DNA of 64,000 nt from positions 6,138,001 to 6,202,000 of the forward strand of contig NZ_LN831029.1 of assembly GCF_001457475.1 (NCBI RefSeq), written 5' to 3'. Position 1 is the first letter of the stretch; each line of letters opens with the position of its first letter. Below are positions 8,744 to 18,500 of the stretch, piece after piece. Below the pieces are notes generated by a model. The model made no database searches. It saw only the letters and a program-made list of their open reading frames with translations, and was not told the DNA's origin. This DNA comes from Achromobacter xylosoxidans. GTDB taxonomy: Bacteria; Pseudomonadota; Gammaproteobacteria; Burkholderiales; Burkholderiaceae_B. The position numbers were made by a program, and so were the translations under genes.

Positions 8744-9646
8744 ATGTTGAATGCAAGCCACCTGCGCGGCGTGTTTCCCGCGATTCCCACCCCGGTCAAG
8801 GCCGACGACACCATCAACGTCCCGGCGGCCCAGGCGCTGATCGCCTACCTGCTCAAGCAGGGCATCGACGGCATCGTGCCGCTCGGCGGCACCGGTGAGT
8901 ACGGAGCTTTGGCGCGGGCCGAACGCATCCGCATGTGCAAACTGACGGTGGACGCCGTGGCCAAGCGCGTGCCGGTGATTCCCGGCGTGCTGGACCCGGG
9001 CTTTCACGACGCCCTGCAGGCCGGCCGCGAATTCGCCGACGCGGGCGCCGACGCGCTGATGGTGCTGACGCCCTACTACACGACCCCGACCCAGGCCGGC
9101 ATCCGCGAGTACTTCCTGCGCTACGCCGACGCATCGCCGCTGCCGGTGATGATCTACGAGATCCCGTACCGCACCCGCATCGCGATCGCACCCGAAGTGC
9201 TGCACGAACTGTCGCGCCACCCGAACATCATCGGCATGAAGGCCTGCAACACGGACATGTACCACTTCCTGCGCACGGTGGCCGGCGTGGACGAATCGTT
9301 CGCCGTGTTCAGCGGCGAAGACACGCTGCTGCCGGTTCACCTGGCCGCCGGCGCCCAGGGCGGGATCGTGGTGACGGCGAGCCTGCTGCCCAAGGCCTGG
9401 CGCAAGGTCTATGACCTGGCCACCGAAGGCCGCACGCGCGACGCCATGCTGCTGCACCGTCGCCTGATCCCCCTGATGAACCTTGCGTTCGCCGAGACCA
9501 ATCCCGGACCGATGAAGTCGGTGATGGATCTCATCGGCGTCGATGCGCCGGAAGTGCTGGATCCCCTGGTGCAGCCCGGGGCCGACCTGCAGGCGTCCTT
9601 GCGGTCGGTGGTCAAGCCCTTGCTGGCGGAGTTCGAAGGCGTTTGA
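8744..9646 (+). CDS. DapA/NanA-family pyruvate-dependent aldolase or dehydratase
   Basis: 300 residues, standard for the Schiff-base-forming class I aldolase family (dihydrodipicolinate synthase, N-acetylneuraminate lyase, hydroxy-oxoglutarate aldolase and relatives). Visible landmarks are LGGTGEYGAL (2-oxo acid carboxylate-binding loop), the tyrosine block MIYEIPYRTRI and GMKACN, whose lysine at about residue 166 would form the Schiff base. The family cannot be resolved to one reaction by eye. Its place after the hydroxyacid dehydrogenase and transporter fits cleavage or dehydration of a 2-oxo acid made from the imported hydroxyacid. DapA itself is less likely in this catabolic context. Confidence 0.85.
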   Translation: MLNASHLRGVFPAIPTPVKADDTINVPAAQALIAYLLKQGIDGIVPLGGTGEYGALARAERIRMCKLTVDAVAKRVPVIPGVLDPGFHDALQAGREFADAGADALMVLTPYYTTPTQAGIREYFLRYADASPLPVMIYEIPYRTRIAIAPEVLHELSRHPNIIGMKACNTDMYHFLRTVAGVDESFAVFSGEDTLLPVHLAAGAQGGIVVTASLLPKAWRKVYDLATEGRTRDAMLLHRRLIPLMNLAFAETNPGPMKSVMDLIGVDAPEVLDPLVQPGADLQASLRSVVKPLLAEFEGV

Positions 9647-9668
9647 GACAGGCGATTCGGGAAGGATT

Positions 9669-9692
9669 GGGCGCAATCGATCGACCGCGCCC
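9669..9692. terminator. Weak hairpin between convergent genes
   Basis: GGGCGC at 9669-9674 pairs with GCGCCC at 9687-9692, lying between the converging aldolase and IclR stops. There is no T-run, so this is only a candidate transcription end. Confidence 0.25.
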
Positions 9693-9697
9693 GGCCC

Positions 9698-10525
9698 TTA
9701 CCTCGAATACGCCGAGAACTTGGACTTGGAGATGGACGTCGCCGCCACCTGCACATGCTGCGCCAACTCCGCCTCGACCCGCGCCACGGTCCATCGCGTC
9801 GTCGGCACGGAAATGTTGATCGCCGCCACCGCCAATCCCCGATGATCGATCACCGGCGCCGCCACCGAAATATCTCCCAGCACCGTCTCGTTCACGATGA
9901 TCGCGTAGCCCTTTTCGGCCACGCGCTGCGCGCGTTCGAGCAGCTTGTCGGGATTGACTTCCGTGTAGGGCGTGATCGGCTCCAGGCGGGTCTGCGACAG
10001 GATTTCACGGCGCTGCTCGTCCGACAGGCGTGACAGGATCGCCGTGCCCGACGCGGTGAAATACGCCGGCAGGCGGCTGCCCACGGCGATGTCCACATTG
10101 ACCAGGTGATGCCCTGGGAAGCGGGCCACGAACACGATCTCGTGCCCGTCCAGTTCTTGCAGGTTGGTGGTTTCGCCCAGCGTGCGGCTGATGTCCAGCA
10201 GATAGGGCGACGCCTTGTCGATCAACTCATTGGCGCGCACGTAGTTGTACGAGAACTGCAGCACCTTCGGCGTCAGTCCGTAATTGCGCGTGTCCGGAAT
10301 GCGGCGCAGATAGCCCAGCGTTTCCAGCGTGTAGACCAGGCGTTGCGTCGCGCTGCGGTCCAGGCCCGAGGCACGCGCAATGTCGGCCAGCGTCATGTGG
10401 CGTTTCGGGCCGTCGAAGGCGTGCAGCACCTGGAAGGCTTTTTCGGTCGAGCCTACAAAGAGCGAAGACCGGGCCTCGGTCGCCGCCTGCGTCTTGTCCG
10501 TATCGTCGGGCTTGTTTTTGGGCAC
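9698..10525 (-). CDS. IclR family transcriptional regulator
   Basis: 275 residues, with an N-terminal winged helix-turn-helix (residues about 28-85, including MTLADIARASGLDRSATQRL) and a C-terminal IclR effector domain (IAVGSRLPAYFTASGTAIL; VAAPVIDHRGLAVAAINIS). It appears to start at GTG 10525; no nearby ATG would keep the DNA-binding domain. It is convergent with the hydroxyacid/ABC/aldolase operon. A site upstream of its own gene (10616-10628) resembles three sites in the divergent promoter at 3.1 kb, suggesting it controls both that promoter and itself. The effector is probably a hydroxyacid or oxo acid (inference). Confidence 0.9.
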   Translation of the reverse strand: MPKNKPDDTDKTQAATEARSSLFVGSTEKAFQVLHAFDGPKRHMTLADIARASGLDRSATQRLVYTLETLGYLRRIPDTRNYGLTPKVLQFSYNYVRANELIDKASPYLLDISRTLGETTNLQELDGHEIVFVARFPGHHLVNVDIAVGSRLPAYFTASGTAILSRLSDEQRREILSQTRLEPITPYTEVNPDKLLERAQRVAEKGYAIIVNETVLGDISVAAPVIDHRGLAVAAINISVPTTRWTVARVEAELAQHVQVAATSISKSKFSAYSR

Positions 10526-10615
10526 GGGAGCAGCCTATTTGAAAGAAGGAGCGCGCGCGAATCGGAAGCGCGGGCCGTCTTGCCGGCGGCAATCGCGCGT
10601 ATCGCACGCGATTTA

Positions 10616-10628
10616 ATTGTAATTCAAT
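10616..10628 (+). promoter_or_regulatory. Candidate IclR autoregulatory site
   Basis: ATTGTAATTCAAT, an ATTG/CAAT inverted repeat, lies about 90 bases upstream of the IclR start codon in an AT-rich patch. It matches the ATTG-N5-CGAT pattern found three times at 3098-3196. Confidence 0.45.
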
Positions 10629-10729
10629 TATTAATAGCAGATCCCAATTACCACATAGCGCGGCACGCGCGATCGCGCTGCCCTCAACCGTGCGCCGGCG
10701 GACCGGCCCTCACGCTGCCGCGAGCGCCG

Positions 10730-11497
10730 TCATGCGGCCAACGGCACGCCCGGCTGGCTGGCCGAGCGCGTGCCCGGCACCGGATGACAGGACTGCGGAT
10801 GGTAGGTATGCACCAGTGACAGCTTGACGCGGTCGCTGCGGTTGCCCTGCGCCGCGTGCAGCGTGCGGCAATGGAAGAACACCAGGTCACCGGCGCGCAG
10901 CTCGGGACAGACGGCGCGCGCGATCCATGCGGCGTTCTCGGGCGCGTCATCGCGGAAGAATTTCTGCTCGTCGAACTGCGCCGGCTTGAACGCCGCCGCG
11001 TGCGAACCGGGAATGAACGACAGGCCGCCGTTGTCCCAGTTCTCGTCGCCCAACGCCAGCCAACAGGACATCAGGTCGGTATCGGAAAACGACCAATAGC
11101 GGATGTCCTGGTGCCAGCCGGTCAGGCTGCCATAGGCGGGATGCTTGGTCATCACGCAGTTGTGGTGCACCGTGGACAGCACCGGCGTCTCGCCGAAATA
11201 GCGCGCCAGCGATTGGCCGATGCGCGCGTTGGTGGCCCATTGCGCGAACAAGGGATCGCGCCCATAGGCGCTGAGCAGGCGCCGCACCGTCAGACCGCCT
11301 TCGGCGTTGCGCGACTCGGGCGCGCCGGGATAGCGCAGGTCCGCCTCGTATTCGATGGGCGCCACGTGCTCGCGCAGATGGCGCTCGGCCAGCGCGCGCA
11401 GCGCCGCCACCTCGGCCGGGTCGGCGAACTGGCGCGCGACCACGAAACCCTGCTCGCGCAGGACCGCTAACTCATCTTCTTGCAACGACGCGGACAT
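10730..11497 (-). CDS. Phytanoyl-CoA dioxygenase (PhyH) family Fe(II)/2-oxoglutarate oxygenase
   Basis: 255 residues. The iron-binding facial triad is visible as HQD in GWHQDIRYWSF (about residue 130) and a distal histidine in FFHCRTLHAAQGNRSDRVK (about residue 215), with the Arg of NRSDR likely to bind the 2-oxoglutarate carboxylate. PhyH-type bacterial enzymes hydroxylate small acids, amino acids or natural products. It lies upstream of the IclR gene on the same strand, 204 bases away, and may belong to the same hydroxyacid regulon because it could create the hydroxyl group. This is inference; the substrate is unknown. Confidence 0.82.
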   Translation of the reverse strand: MSASLQEDELAVLREQGFVVARQFADPAEVAALRALAERHLREHVAPIEYEADLRYPGAPESRNAEGGLTVRRLLSAYGRDPLFAQWATNARIGQSLARYFGETPVLSTVHHNCVMTKHPAYGSLTGWHQDIRYWSFSDTDLMSCWLALGDENWDNGGLSFIPGSHAAAFKPAQFDEQKFFRDDAPENAAWIARAVCPELRAGDLVFFHCRTLHAAQGNRSDRVKLSLVHTYHPQSCHPVPGTRSASQPGVPLAA

Positions 11498-11609
11498 GAT
11501 GAACCTGCCAACCCCTCAGACCCCGCGGCGTAAGCTGCAAAGCGTCTGCGCACAGGGCAGGCGCGTGCCGGGCGAGGCGCCGGCGAGCGCGGGGAGAGCT
11601 AGATTACAC

Positions 11610-12731
11610 CTAAATACGCGGGCCGGCGGCCGGCGTCTGGTCGGGCGGGGGCGCGGCCCGGAGGCGGGCGGTGTCACGCTCGGCTTCCTCGTGGTGCACC
11701 CACTCGCGCCACACGGCCACCAGCAGCGCCATCAGCACCGGGCCGACGAACAGCCCGACGATGCCCATGGTCTTCACGCCCCCCACCAGGCCGAAGAAGG
11801 TCGGCAGGAACGGCAGCTTGACCGGCCCGCCCACCAGGCGCGGACGCAGCGTCTTGTCGACGATGAACAGTTCGACGCTGCCCCACACCATCAACGCGAT
11901 GCCCGCCACCACATGGCCGGAACCGACCAGGTACAGCGACACCAGCGTGAACGACAGCGGCGCGCCGCCGGGAATCAACGCCATGAAGCCGGTGACCACG
12001 CCCAGCAGCACCGGCGACGGCACGCCGGCGACCCAGTAGGCGATGCCCAGCACCACGCCCTCGCCCAATGCGATCAGGCCCATGCCGGTGACGGTGGAAT
12101 TGATGGTGGCCGGCACCACGCGCGAAAAACGCTGCCAGCGCGCCGGCAGGATGCGTTCGCCCAGCACGTCCAGTTGCGCCACCATGCGCATGCCGTCCTT
12201 GTAGACGAAGAACAGCGTGATCAGCATGAACAGCACCGTCAGCAGCAACTGGAACACGTTGCCGGTGGCGGCAAGCACCATGCGGTAGATATTGCCCAGG
12301 TGTTCGCCGCTGACGGCCTCGACCAGCGCGCCCAGCGCATGCGGCTGGCCGATATAGGCCTGCCAGTATTCGGAGAGCCGGTCGCCCACCACGGGCATCG
12401 AGGTGATCCAGTTGGGGACCGCGACGCCATGGCGATTGGCGGCGATGGCCCAGGCGAAGAAGGTGCTGGCCTCCTTGATGGCGTACGACAGCGCCAGCGA
12501 CAACGGCACGATCAGCACCACGATCACCACCAGCAGGGCCAGCGACGCCGCCAGCGCGGTGCGGCCGCCGCAGCGCGCGACCAGCCGCTGGTACAGGGGC
12601 CAGCTGGCCAGGCCGATGATCAGCGCGGCCAGCGCCGGCACCAGGAAGCCGCTGAGGAAATACACCCCCGCCAACAAAACGAGCAGCAAAAGCCAACGGG
12701 CGATCAGGTAAGCGGGGAGTACAGGCTGCAT
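11610..12731 (-). CDS. AI-2E family (PerM/YdiK-like) membrane transporter
   Basis: About 373 residues from the ATG at 12731; a longer open extension upstream begins with a non-ATG codon and adds no hydrophobic segment. The protein shows two N-terminal helices (WLLLLVLLAGVYFLSGFLVP), a further helix near VVIVVLIVPLSLALS, a soluble middle part, and four or more C-terminal helices containing GIVGLFVGPVLMALL, the glycine/proline-rich motif of the family. Members are proposed exporters or permeases of small molecules or ions; AI-2 export has been claimed for only a few. It stands alone, so its job here is unknown. Confidence 0.88.
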   Translation of the reverse strand: MQPVLPAYLIARWLLLLVLLAGVYFLSGFLVPALAALIIGLASWPLYQRLVARCGGRTALAASLALLVVIVVLIVPLSLALSYAIKEASTFFAWAIAANRHGVAVPNWITSMPVVGDRLSEYWQAYIGQPHALGALVEAVSGEHLGNIYRMVLAATGNVFQLLLTVLFMLITLFFVYKDGMRMVAQLDVLGERILPARWQRFSRVVPATINSTVTGMGLIALGEGVVLGIAYWVAGVPSPVLLGVVTGFMALIPGGAPLSFTLVSLYLVGSGHVVAGIALMVWGSVELFIVDKTLRPRLVGGPVKLPFLPTFFGLVGGVKTMGIVGLFVGPVLMALLVAVWREWVHHEEAERDTARLRAAPPPDQTPAAGPRI

Positions 12732-12909
12732 AGAGCGGATCGACAGTGAATGCGTTGAGGCTTTGACTGTCGGACTATACAGACGTTTCGGGAAATACGA
12801 GGGACGCAAGCCCTGTATTTACTACGGGGTTTCCCGGTGTTCCGGGATTTTGCCGGCAAATTGCGGGCGTGGCGGACCCGCGGGCCCGCCACCTCGGACA
12901 CGGCCTGCC

Positions 12910-13974
12910 TTACAGCGCGTATTCGGCGGCCTCTTCGCGCGCGGTACGGCGGCGCGGCATGGGGTCGTTGGCAGCGGCCACGCCGGCCACGGCCATCTGC
13001 TTGGCCTGGCTGATCTGGCGCTGCTGGAACACGCCGCAGCTGGCGGCGGCCGGATCGGTCTCGTCGCGGCCGCTGAGCAGCGGGCAGCTGGCGAACAGTT
13101 CCGCCGCCCAGTCGGCGAAGGCGCGCACCTTGGGCGACAGCTGGCGGCTTTGCGGATACAGCACCGAGATCGCGGTGGCGCTGGGCTTCCATTGCGGCAG
13201 CACCTCGATCAGCTCGCCCGACTGCAGGTAGGGCAGCGCCATGTAGCGCGGCGTCTGGATCAGGCCGAAACCCTTCAGCCCGCAGTCCAGGTAGGCGCCG
13301 GCCTCGTTCACCGCCACGGTGCCGCGCATGTCCACTTCCTGGTGCTTGCCGTCGATCTTGAAGTCCCAGGCGCAGTTGCGGCCGGTGCGGCTGGAGAAAT
13401 AATGCACGGCGTGGTGGTTGCGCAGTTCCTCGATGGTCTGCGGCATGCCATGGCGCGCGACGTAGGTCGGCGAGGCGCAGGTCACGGTCTGCAGGGTCCC
13501 GATGCGGCGCGCCACCAGGCTGGAATCTTCCAGGTCGCCGGCGCGGATGACGCAGTCGACCGCCTCCTGCACCATATCGACGGGACGGTCGCCCATGCCC
13601 AGCACCAGCTCGACATCGGGGTACTTGTCGTGGAAATCACACAATGAGGGAATCAGGATCAGCCGGCCGATACAGGTCGGCACATCGATGCGCAGCCGGC
13701 CCTTCAGGCGCAGCGCCGCTTCCTGGAAACAGGCCTCGGTTTCCTCGACGTCGGCCAGGATGCGCACGCAGTGCTGGTAGTAGCCGGCGCCGTCGGGCGT
13801 CAGGCCGATGCGGCGCGTGGTGCGGTTGAGCAGGCGCACGCCCAGCAGGCGTTCGAGATTCTGGATGATGGTGGTGACGGTGGTGCGCGGAAGCGAGAGG
13901 CTGTCGGCCGCCCGGGTGAAACTATTGGCGTCCACGACGCGCACAAACACCTGCATAGCCTGAAAACGGTCCAT
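12910..13974 (-). CDS. LysR family regulator next to the RND efflux operon
   Basis: The ATG at 13974 (MDRFQAMQVFVRVV) gives the standard LysR N-terminal helix-turn-helix (SFTRAADSLSLPRTTVTTIIQNLE), followed by a substrate-binding domain. A TTG eight codons upstream is also open but less likely. The protein is about 354 residues, roughly 50 longer than normal. The extra tail (from about SGRDETDPAAASCG to RRRTAREEAAEYAL) is charged and outside the usual fold. It is divergent from the efflux operon across 395 bp, the arrangement seen for LysR activators of MexEF-OprN-like pumps, so it probably controls that pump. Confidence 0.88.
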   Translation of the reverse strand: MDRFQAMQVFVRVVDANSFTRAADSLSLPRTTVTTIIQNLERLLGVRLLNRTTRRIGLTPDGAGYYQHCVRILADVEETEACFQEAALRLKGRLRIDVPTCIGRLILIPSLCDFHDKYPDVELVLGMGDRPVDMVQEAVDCVIRAGDLEDSSLVARRIGTLQTVTCASPTYVARHGMPQTIEELRNHHAVHYFSSRTGRNCAWDFKIDGKHQEVDMRGTVAVNEAGAYLDCGLKGFGLIQTPRYMALPYLQSGELIEVLPQWKPSATAISVLYPQSRQLSPKVRAFADWAAELFASCPLLSGRDETDPAAASCGVFQQRQISQAKQMAVAGVAAANDPMPRRRTAREEAAEYAL

Positions 13975-14369
13975 GGCGACGGTGTCCTTTAAGGGCAATT
14001 TGGTCGGGGTGTACGGAGCATAACCCGAATTCGTCCGAGATTAGACAAATCTGCCGAACAGTGTTGCCGAGATAGACGTGTTTATCCGCGCCGGCAAAAC
14101 ACTCAGAATGCAAAGCATCTTGAAGTGCCCGTGCCGCCCGGCGCCATCCCAGGGCCTGTCAATCCTCAGATTCCGATCCCGGTATAACCCGTCCCCCAAA
14201 AAGGCGGGTTCCACCAGGGAAACGTAACCGCGTCGCATGTTGCACTGCAATATGACATCGGTGTTTCAGGACTGACAGACCCGCCGCGATGCCCGCCCCG
14301 CCGCCAACCCGCCCCCGTCGCGGTCACGGCAAGCGCGCTTCACCCCGACATCACCCATCAAGGAACATC
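13975..14369. promoter_or_regulatory. Divergent control region of LysR gene and RND operon
   Basis: This 395-bp region has no convincing gene. At 14038-14052 it holds the inverted repeat AGATT-AGACA-AATCT, containing a T-N11-A core typical of LysR binding sites and lying about 65 bp upstream of the regulator. The rest is G+C-rich without clear promoter boxes. A longer in-frame start for the adaptor at 14289 is open, but its Pro/Arg-rich translation looks like non-coding sequence. Confidence 0.45.
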
Positions 14370-15560
14370 ATGGTTTCGCGTAATCGTATTGCTGTGCTCG
14401 TCGTCTTCGCGGCCGTCATCGCGGCCGGCGGTGGCTATGCCCTGTTTCGCGCCCCCGCCGGCGCCAACGCGGCCCAGGCGCAAGGCGCGCCCGCCGCGAC
14501 CCCTGTCGAGGTGGCCGAAGTGGTCAGCAAGACCATCGTCGACTGGCAACGCTACTCCGGCCGGCTGGAAGCCATCGACCGCGTGGACATCCGCCCGCTG
14601 GTGTCCGGCACTCTGACCGCGGTGCACTTCCAGGACGGCAGCATCGTCAAGAAGGGCGACGTGCTGTTCACCATCGACCCGCGCCCCTACGCGGCCGAGG
14701 TGGACCGCGCCGCCGCCGCCCTGACCGCCGCCAAGGCCCGCGCCTCGTACACGGCCACCGAACTGGCCCGCGGCCAGCGCCTGTTGGCCGACAACGCCAT
14801 CGCCCGTCGCGACTTCGAGGAAAAGCAGAACGCCGCGCGTGAAGCCGCGGCCAACCTGCAAGGCGCGCAGGCCGCGCTGGACTATGCCAAGCTCAACCTG
14901 GGCTACACCCGCATCGAAGCGCCGGTCGCCGGCCGCGTGTCGCGCGCGGAAGTCACGGTGGGCAACGTGGTCGCCGCCGGCGCCGCCTCGGTGCCGCTGA
15001 CCACGCTGGTGTCGGTCTCCAAGATGTACGCCTCGTTCGACGTCGACGAGCAGACCTTCCTGAAGTACGTGAACCCCGCCCGCAACGGCAAGGCCGGCTC
15101 GGTGCCGGTCGAACTGGGCCTGGCCAACGAGGATGGCTACTCGCGCACCGGCTTCGTGCAATCGGTGGACAACCGCCTGGACGCCACGTCCGGCACCATC
15201 CGCGTGCGCGCCGAGTTCGACAACGCCGACGGCACCCTGCTGCCGGGCCTGTACGCCCGCATCCGCCTGGGCGGCAGCGAACCGCGCAGCGCCGTGCTGA
15301 TCGACGAGAAGGCCATCGGCACCGACCAGGACAAGCGCTACGTGCTGGTGCTGGACGACAAGAATCACGCCAACTACCGCCAGGTGAAGCTGGGCGCCAA
15401 CCAGGAAGGCCTGCGGGTCGTGGACTCCGGCCTGGCCGCCGGCGAACGCATCGTGGTCAATGGCTTGCAGCGCGTGCGCCCCGGCGACGCCGTGAGCCCG
15501 ACCGTGGTGTCCATGGTCGCGGCGCAACGCAACCCGGTCAAGACCGCGGCCGCCAACTAA
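14370..15560 (+). CDS. RND efflux periplasmic adaptor (membrane fusion protein)
   Basis: 396 residues from the ATG at 14370, preceded by AAGGA. An N-terminal membrane anchor or signal (NRIAVLVVFAAVIAAGGGYALF) leads into the lipoyl-like region (VDIRPLVSGTLTAVHFQDGS), an alpha-hairpin (about residues 110-175, rich in Ala, Lys and Glu), the second lipoyl half (YTRIEAPVAGRVSRAEV) and a beta-barrel domain. This is the MexE/AcrA family that bridges the inner-membrane pump and outer-membrane channel. It is the first gene of a three-gene operon, followed after 36 bases by the pump. Confidence 0.93.
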   Translation: MVSRNRIAVLVVFAAVIAAGGGYALFRAPAGANAAQAQGAPAATPVEVAEVVSKTIVDWQRYSGRLEAIDRVDIRPLVSGTLTAVHFQDGSIVKKGDVLFTIDPRPYAAEVDRAAAALTAAKARASYTATELARGQRLLADNAIARRDFEEKQNAAREAAANLQGAQAALDYAKLNLGYTRIEAPVAGRVSRAEVTVGNVVAAGAASVPLTTLVSVSKMYASFDVDEQTFLKYVNPARNGKAGSVPVELGLANEDGYSRTGFVQSVDNRLDATSGTIRVRAEFDNADGTLLPGLYARIRLGGSEPRSAVLIDEKAIGTDQDKRYVLVLDDKNHANYRQVKLGANQEGLRVVDSGLAAGERIVVNGLQRVRPGDAVSPTVVSMVAAQRNPVKTAAAN

Positions 15561-15596
15561 GCCGCCGGTGAACCGCAAAGCAGAACGAGAACGTTC

Positions 15597-18500
15597 ATGA
15601 ATATCTCGAAATTCTTCATCGACCGGCCGATCTTCGCCGGGGTGTTGTCCGTGCTGGTGTTGCTGGGCGGCCTGCTGGCCATGTTCCAGCTGCCGATCTC
15701 GGAATACCCGGAAGTGGTGCCGCCCTCGGTGGTGGTGCGCGCGCAGTATCCGGGCGCCAACCCCAAGGTCATCGCCGAAACCGTCGCCTCGCCGCTGGAG
15801 GAATCCATCAACGGCGTGGAAAACATGCTGTACATGCAGTCGCAGGCCAACAGCGACGGCAACCTGACGCTGACGGTCAACTTCAAGCTGGGCGTGGACC
15901 CGGACAAGGCGCAGCAGCTGGTGCAGAACCGCGTGTCGCAGGCGTTGCCGCGCCTGCCGCCGGACGTGCAGCGGCTGGGCGTCACGACCACCAAGAGCTC
16001 GCCCACCCTGACGCTGGTGGTGCACCTGATCTCGCCCAACGACCGCTACGACATCACCTACCTGCGCAACTACGCGATCCTGAACATCAAAGACCGCCTG
16101 GCGCGCATCACCGGCGTGGGTGAAGTGACGGTGTGGGGCGCGGGCAACTACTCGATGCGCGTGTGGCTCGACCCGCAGAAGGTGGCGCAGCGCGGCATGA
16201 CGGCCGCCGAAGTGGTCGCCGCCATCCGCGAGCAGAACGTGCAGGTCGCCGCTGGCGTGATCGGCGCGTCCCCGACCCTGGGCGACGTGCCGCTGCAGCT
16301 GAACGTGAATGCGCGCGGCCGCCTGCAGACCGAAGAGGAATTCCGCGACATCATCCTCAAGACCTCGCCCGATGGCGCCGTGACGCACCTGTCGGACGTG
16401 GCCCGCGTGGAACTGGATGCCCAGGAATACGGCCTGCGTTCGCTGCTGGACAACAAGCAGGCGGTGGGCATGGGCATCATGCAATCGCCGGGCGCCAACG
16501 CGCTGGACGTGTCCTCGCAGGTGCGCGCCGCCATGGCCGAGCTGGCCCAGGACTTCCCGCCGGGCGTGGAATACCGCATCGAATACGACCCGACCCAGTT
16601 CGTGCGCTCCAGTATCGAGGCCGTGGTGCACACGCTGCTGGAAGCCATCGCGCTGGTGGTGCTGGTGGTGATCCTGTTCCTGCAGACCTGGCGCGCGTCC
16701 ATCATCCCGCTGCTGGCGGTGCCGGTGTCCATCGTGGGTACGTTCGGCCTGCTGCTGATGTTCGGCTATTCCATCAACGCCCTGTCGTTGTTCGGGATGG
16801 TGCTGGCCATCGGGATCGTGGTCGACGACGCGATCGTGGTGGTGGAGAACGTCGAGCGCAACATCGCCGCGGGCCTGAGCCCGCGTGACGCGACCTATCG
16901 CGCCATGCGCGAGGTGAGCGGCCCCATCATCGCCATCGCCCTGACGCTGTGCGCGGTGTTCGTGCCGCTGGCGTTCATGACCGGCCTGACCGGCCAGTTC
17001 TACAAGCAGTTCGCCATGACCATCGCCATCTCGACGGTGATCTCGGCCTTCAACTCGCTGACCCTGTCGCCCGCTTTGTCGGCCCTGCTGCTCAAGAGCC
17101 ACCACGACAAGCCCGACTGGCTGACCCGGGGCATGAACCGCGTGTTCGGCCGCTTCTTCAACTGGTTCAACAACATGTTCGGCCGCGCTTCGGAAAGCTA
17201 CGGCGTGGGCGTGTCCGGCGTGATCCGCCGCAAGGCCGGCGCCATGGGCGTCTATGCCGTGCTGGTTGCCGCCACCATCGGCGTGTCGTACCTGGTGCCG
17301 GGCGGCTTCGTGCCGGCGCAGGACAAGCAGTACCTGATCGGCTTCACCCAGCTGCCCAACGGCGCCTCGCTGGACCGCACTGACGCCGTGATCCGCCGCA
17401 TGAGCGACATTGCCCTGAAGGAACCTGGCGTGCAGAGCGCCATCGCCTTCCCGGGCCTGTCCATCAACGGCTTCACCAACAGTTCCAGCGCCGGCATCGT
17501 GTTCGTGATGCTCAAACCCTTCGACGAGCGCAAGGGCGCCGCGCTGTCGGGCAACGCCATCGCGGCTTCGCTCAACCAGAAGTTCGCGGCCATCCAGGAC
17601 TCGTTCATCGCCGTGTTCCCGCCCCCGCCCGTGATGGGCCTGGGCACGCTGGGCGGTTTCAAGTTCCAGATCGAGGACCGCGGCGCCGCCGGCTACGCCG
17701 AACTGGACAAGGCCAAGTCCGCGTTCCTGGCCAAGGCGCGCCAGGCGCCTGAGCTCGGCCCCGCGTTCTCCAGCTACGAGATCAACGTGCCGCAGCTGGA
17801 CGTGGACCTGGACCGCGTCAAGGCCAAGCAGCTGGGCGTGCCGGTGACGGAAGTCTTCGACACCATGCAGATCTACCTGGGCTCGATGTACGTCAACGAC
17901 TTCAACCGGTTCGGCCGCGTGTTCCAGGTGCGGGCACAGGCGGACGCGCAGTACCGCGCGCATGCCGATGACATCCTGCAGCTCAAGACCCGCAATGCCG
18001 CCGGCGACATGGTGCCGCTGTCGTCGCTGGTGACCGTCAAGCAGACCTTCGGCCCCGAAATGGTGGTGCGCTACAACGGCTACACCGCCGCCGACATCAA
18101 CGGCGGACCGGCGCCGGGCTACTCGTCCGACCAGGCCCAGGCCGCGGCCGAGCGCGTGGCCGCCGAAACCCTGCCGCGCGGCATGAAGCTGGAATGGACC
18201 GACCTGACCTACCAGCAGATCCTGGCGGGCAACGCCGGCCTGTGGGTGTTCCCGATCAGCGTGCTGCTGGTGTTCCTGGTGCTGGCCGCGTTGTACGAAA
18301 GCCTGACCCTGCCGCTGGCCGTGATCCTGATCGTGCCGATGAGCATCCTGGCCGCGCTGACCGGCGTGTATCTGACGGGCAATGACAACAACATCTTCAC
18401 CCAGATCGGCCTGATGGTGCTGGTGGGGCTGTCGGCCAAGAACGCGATCCTGATCGTGGAATTCGCCCGCGAGCTGGAAATGAACGGCCGCACGCCGCTG

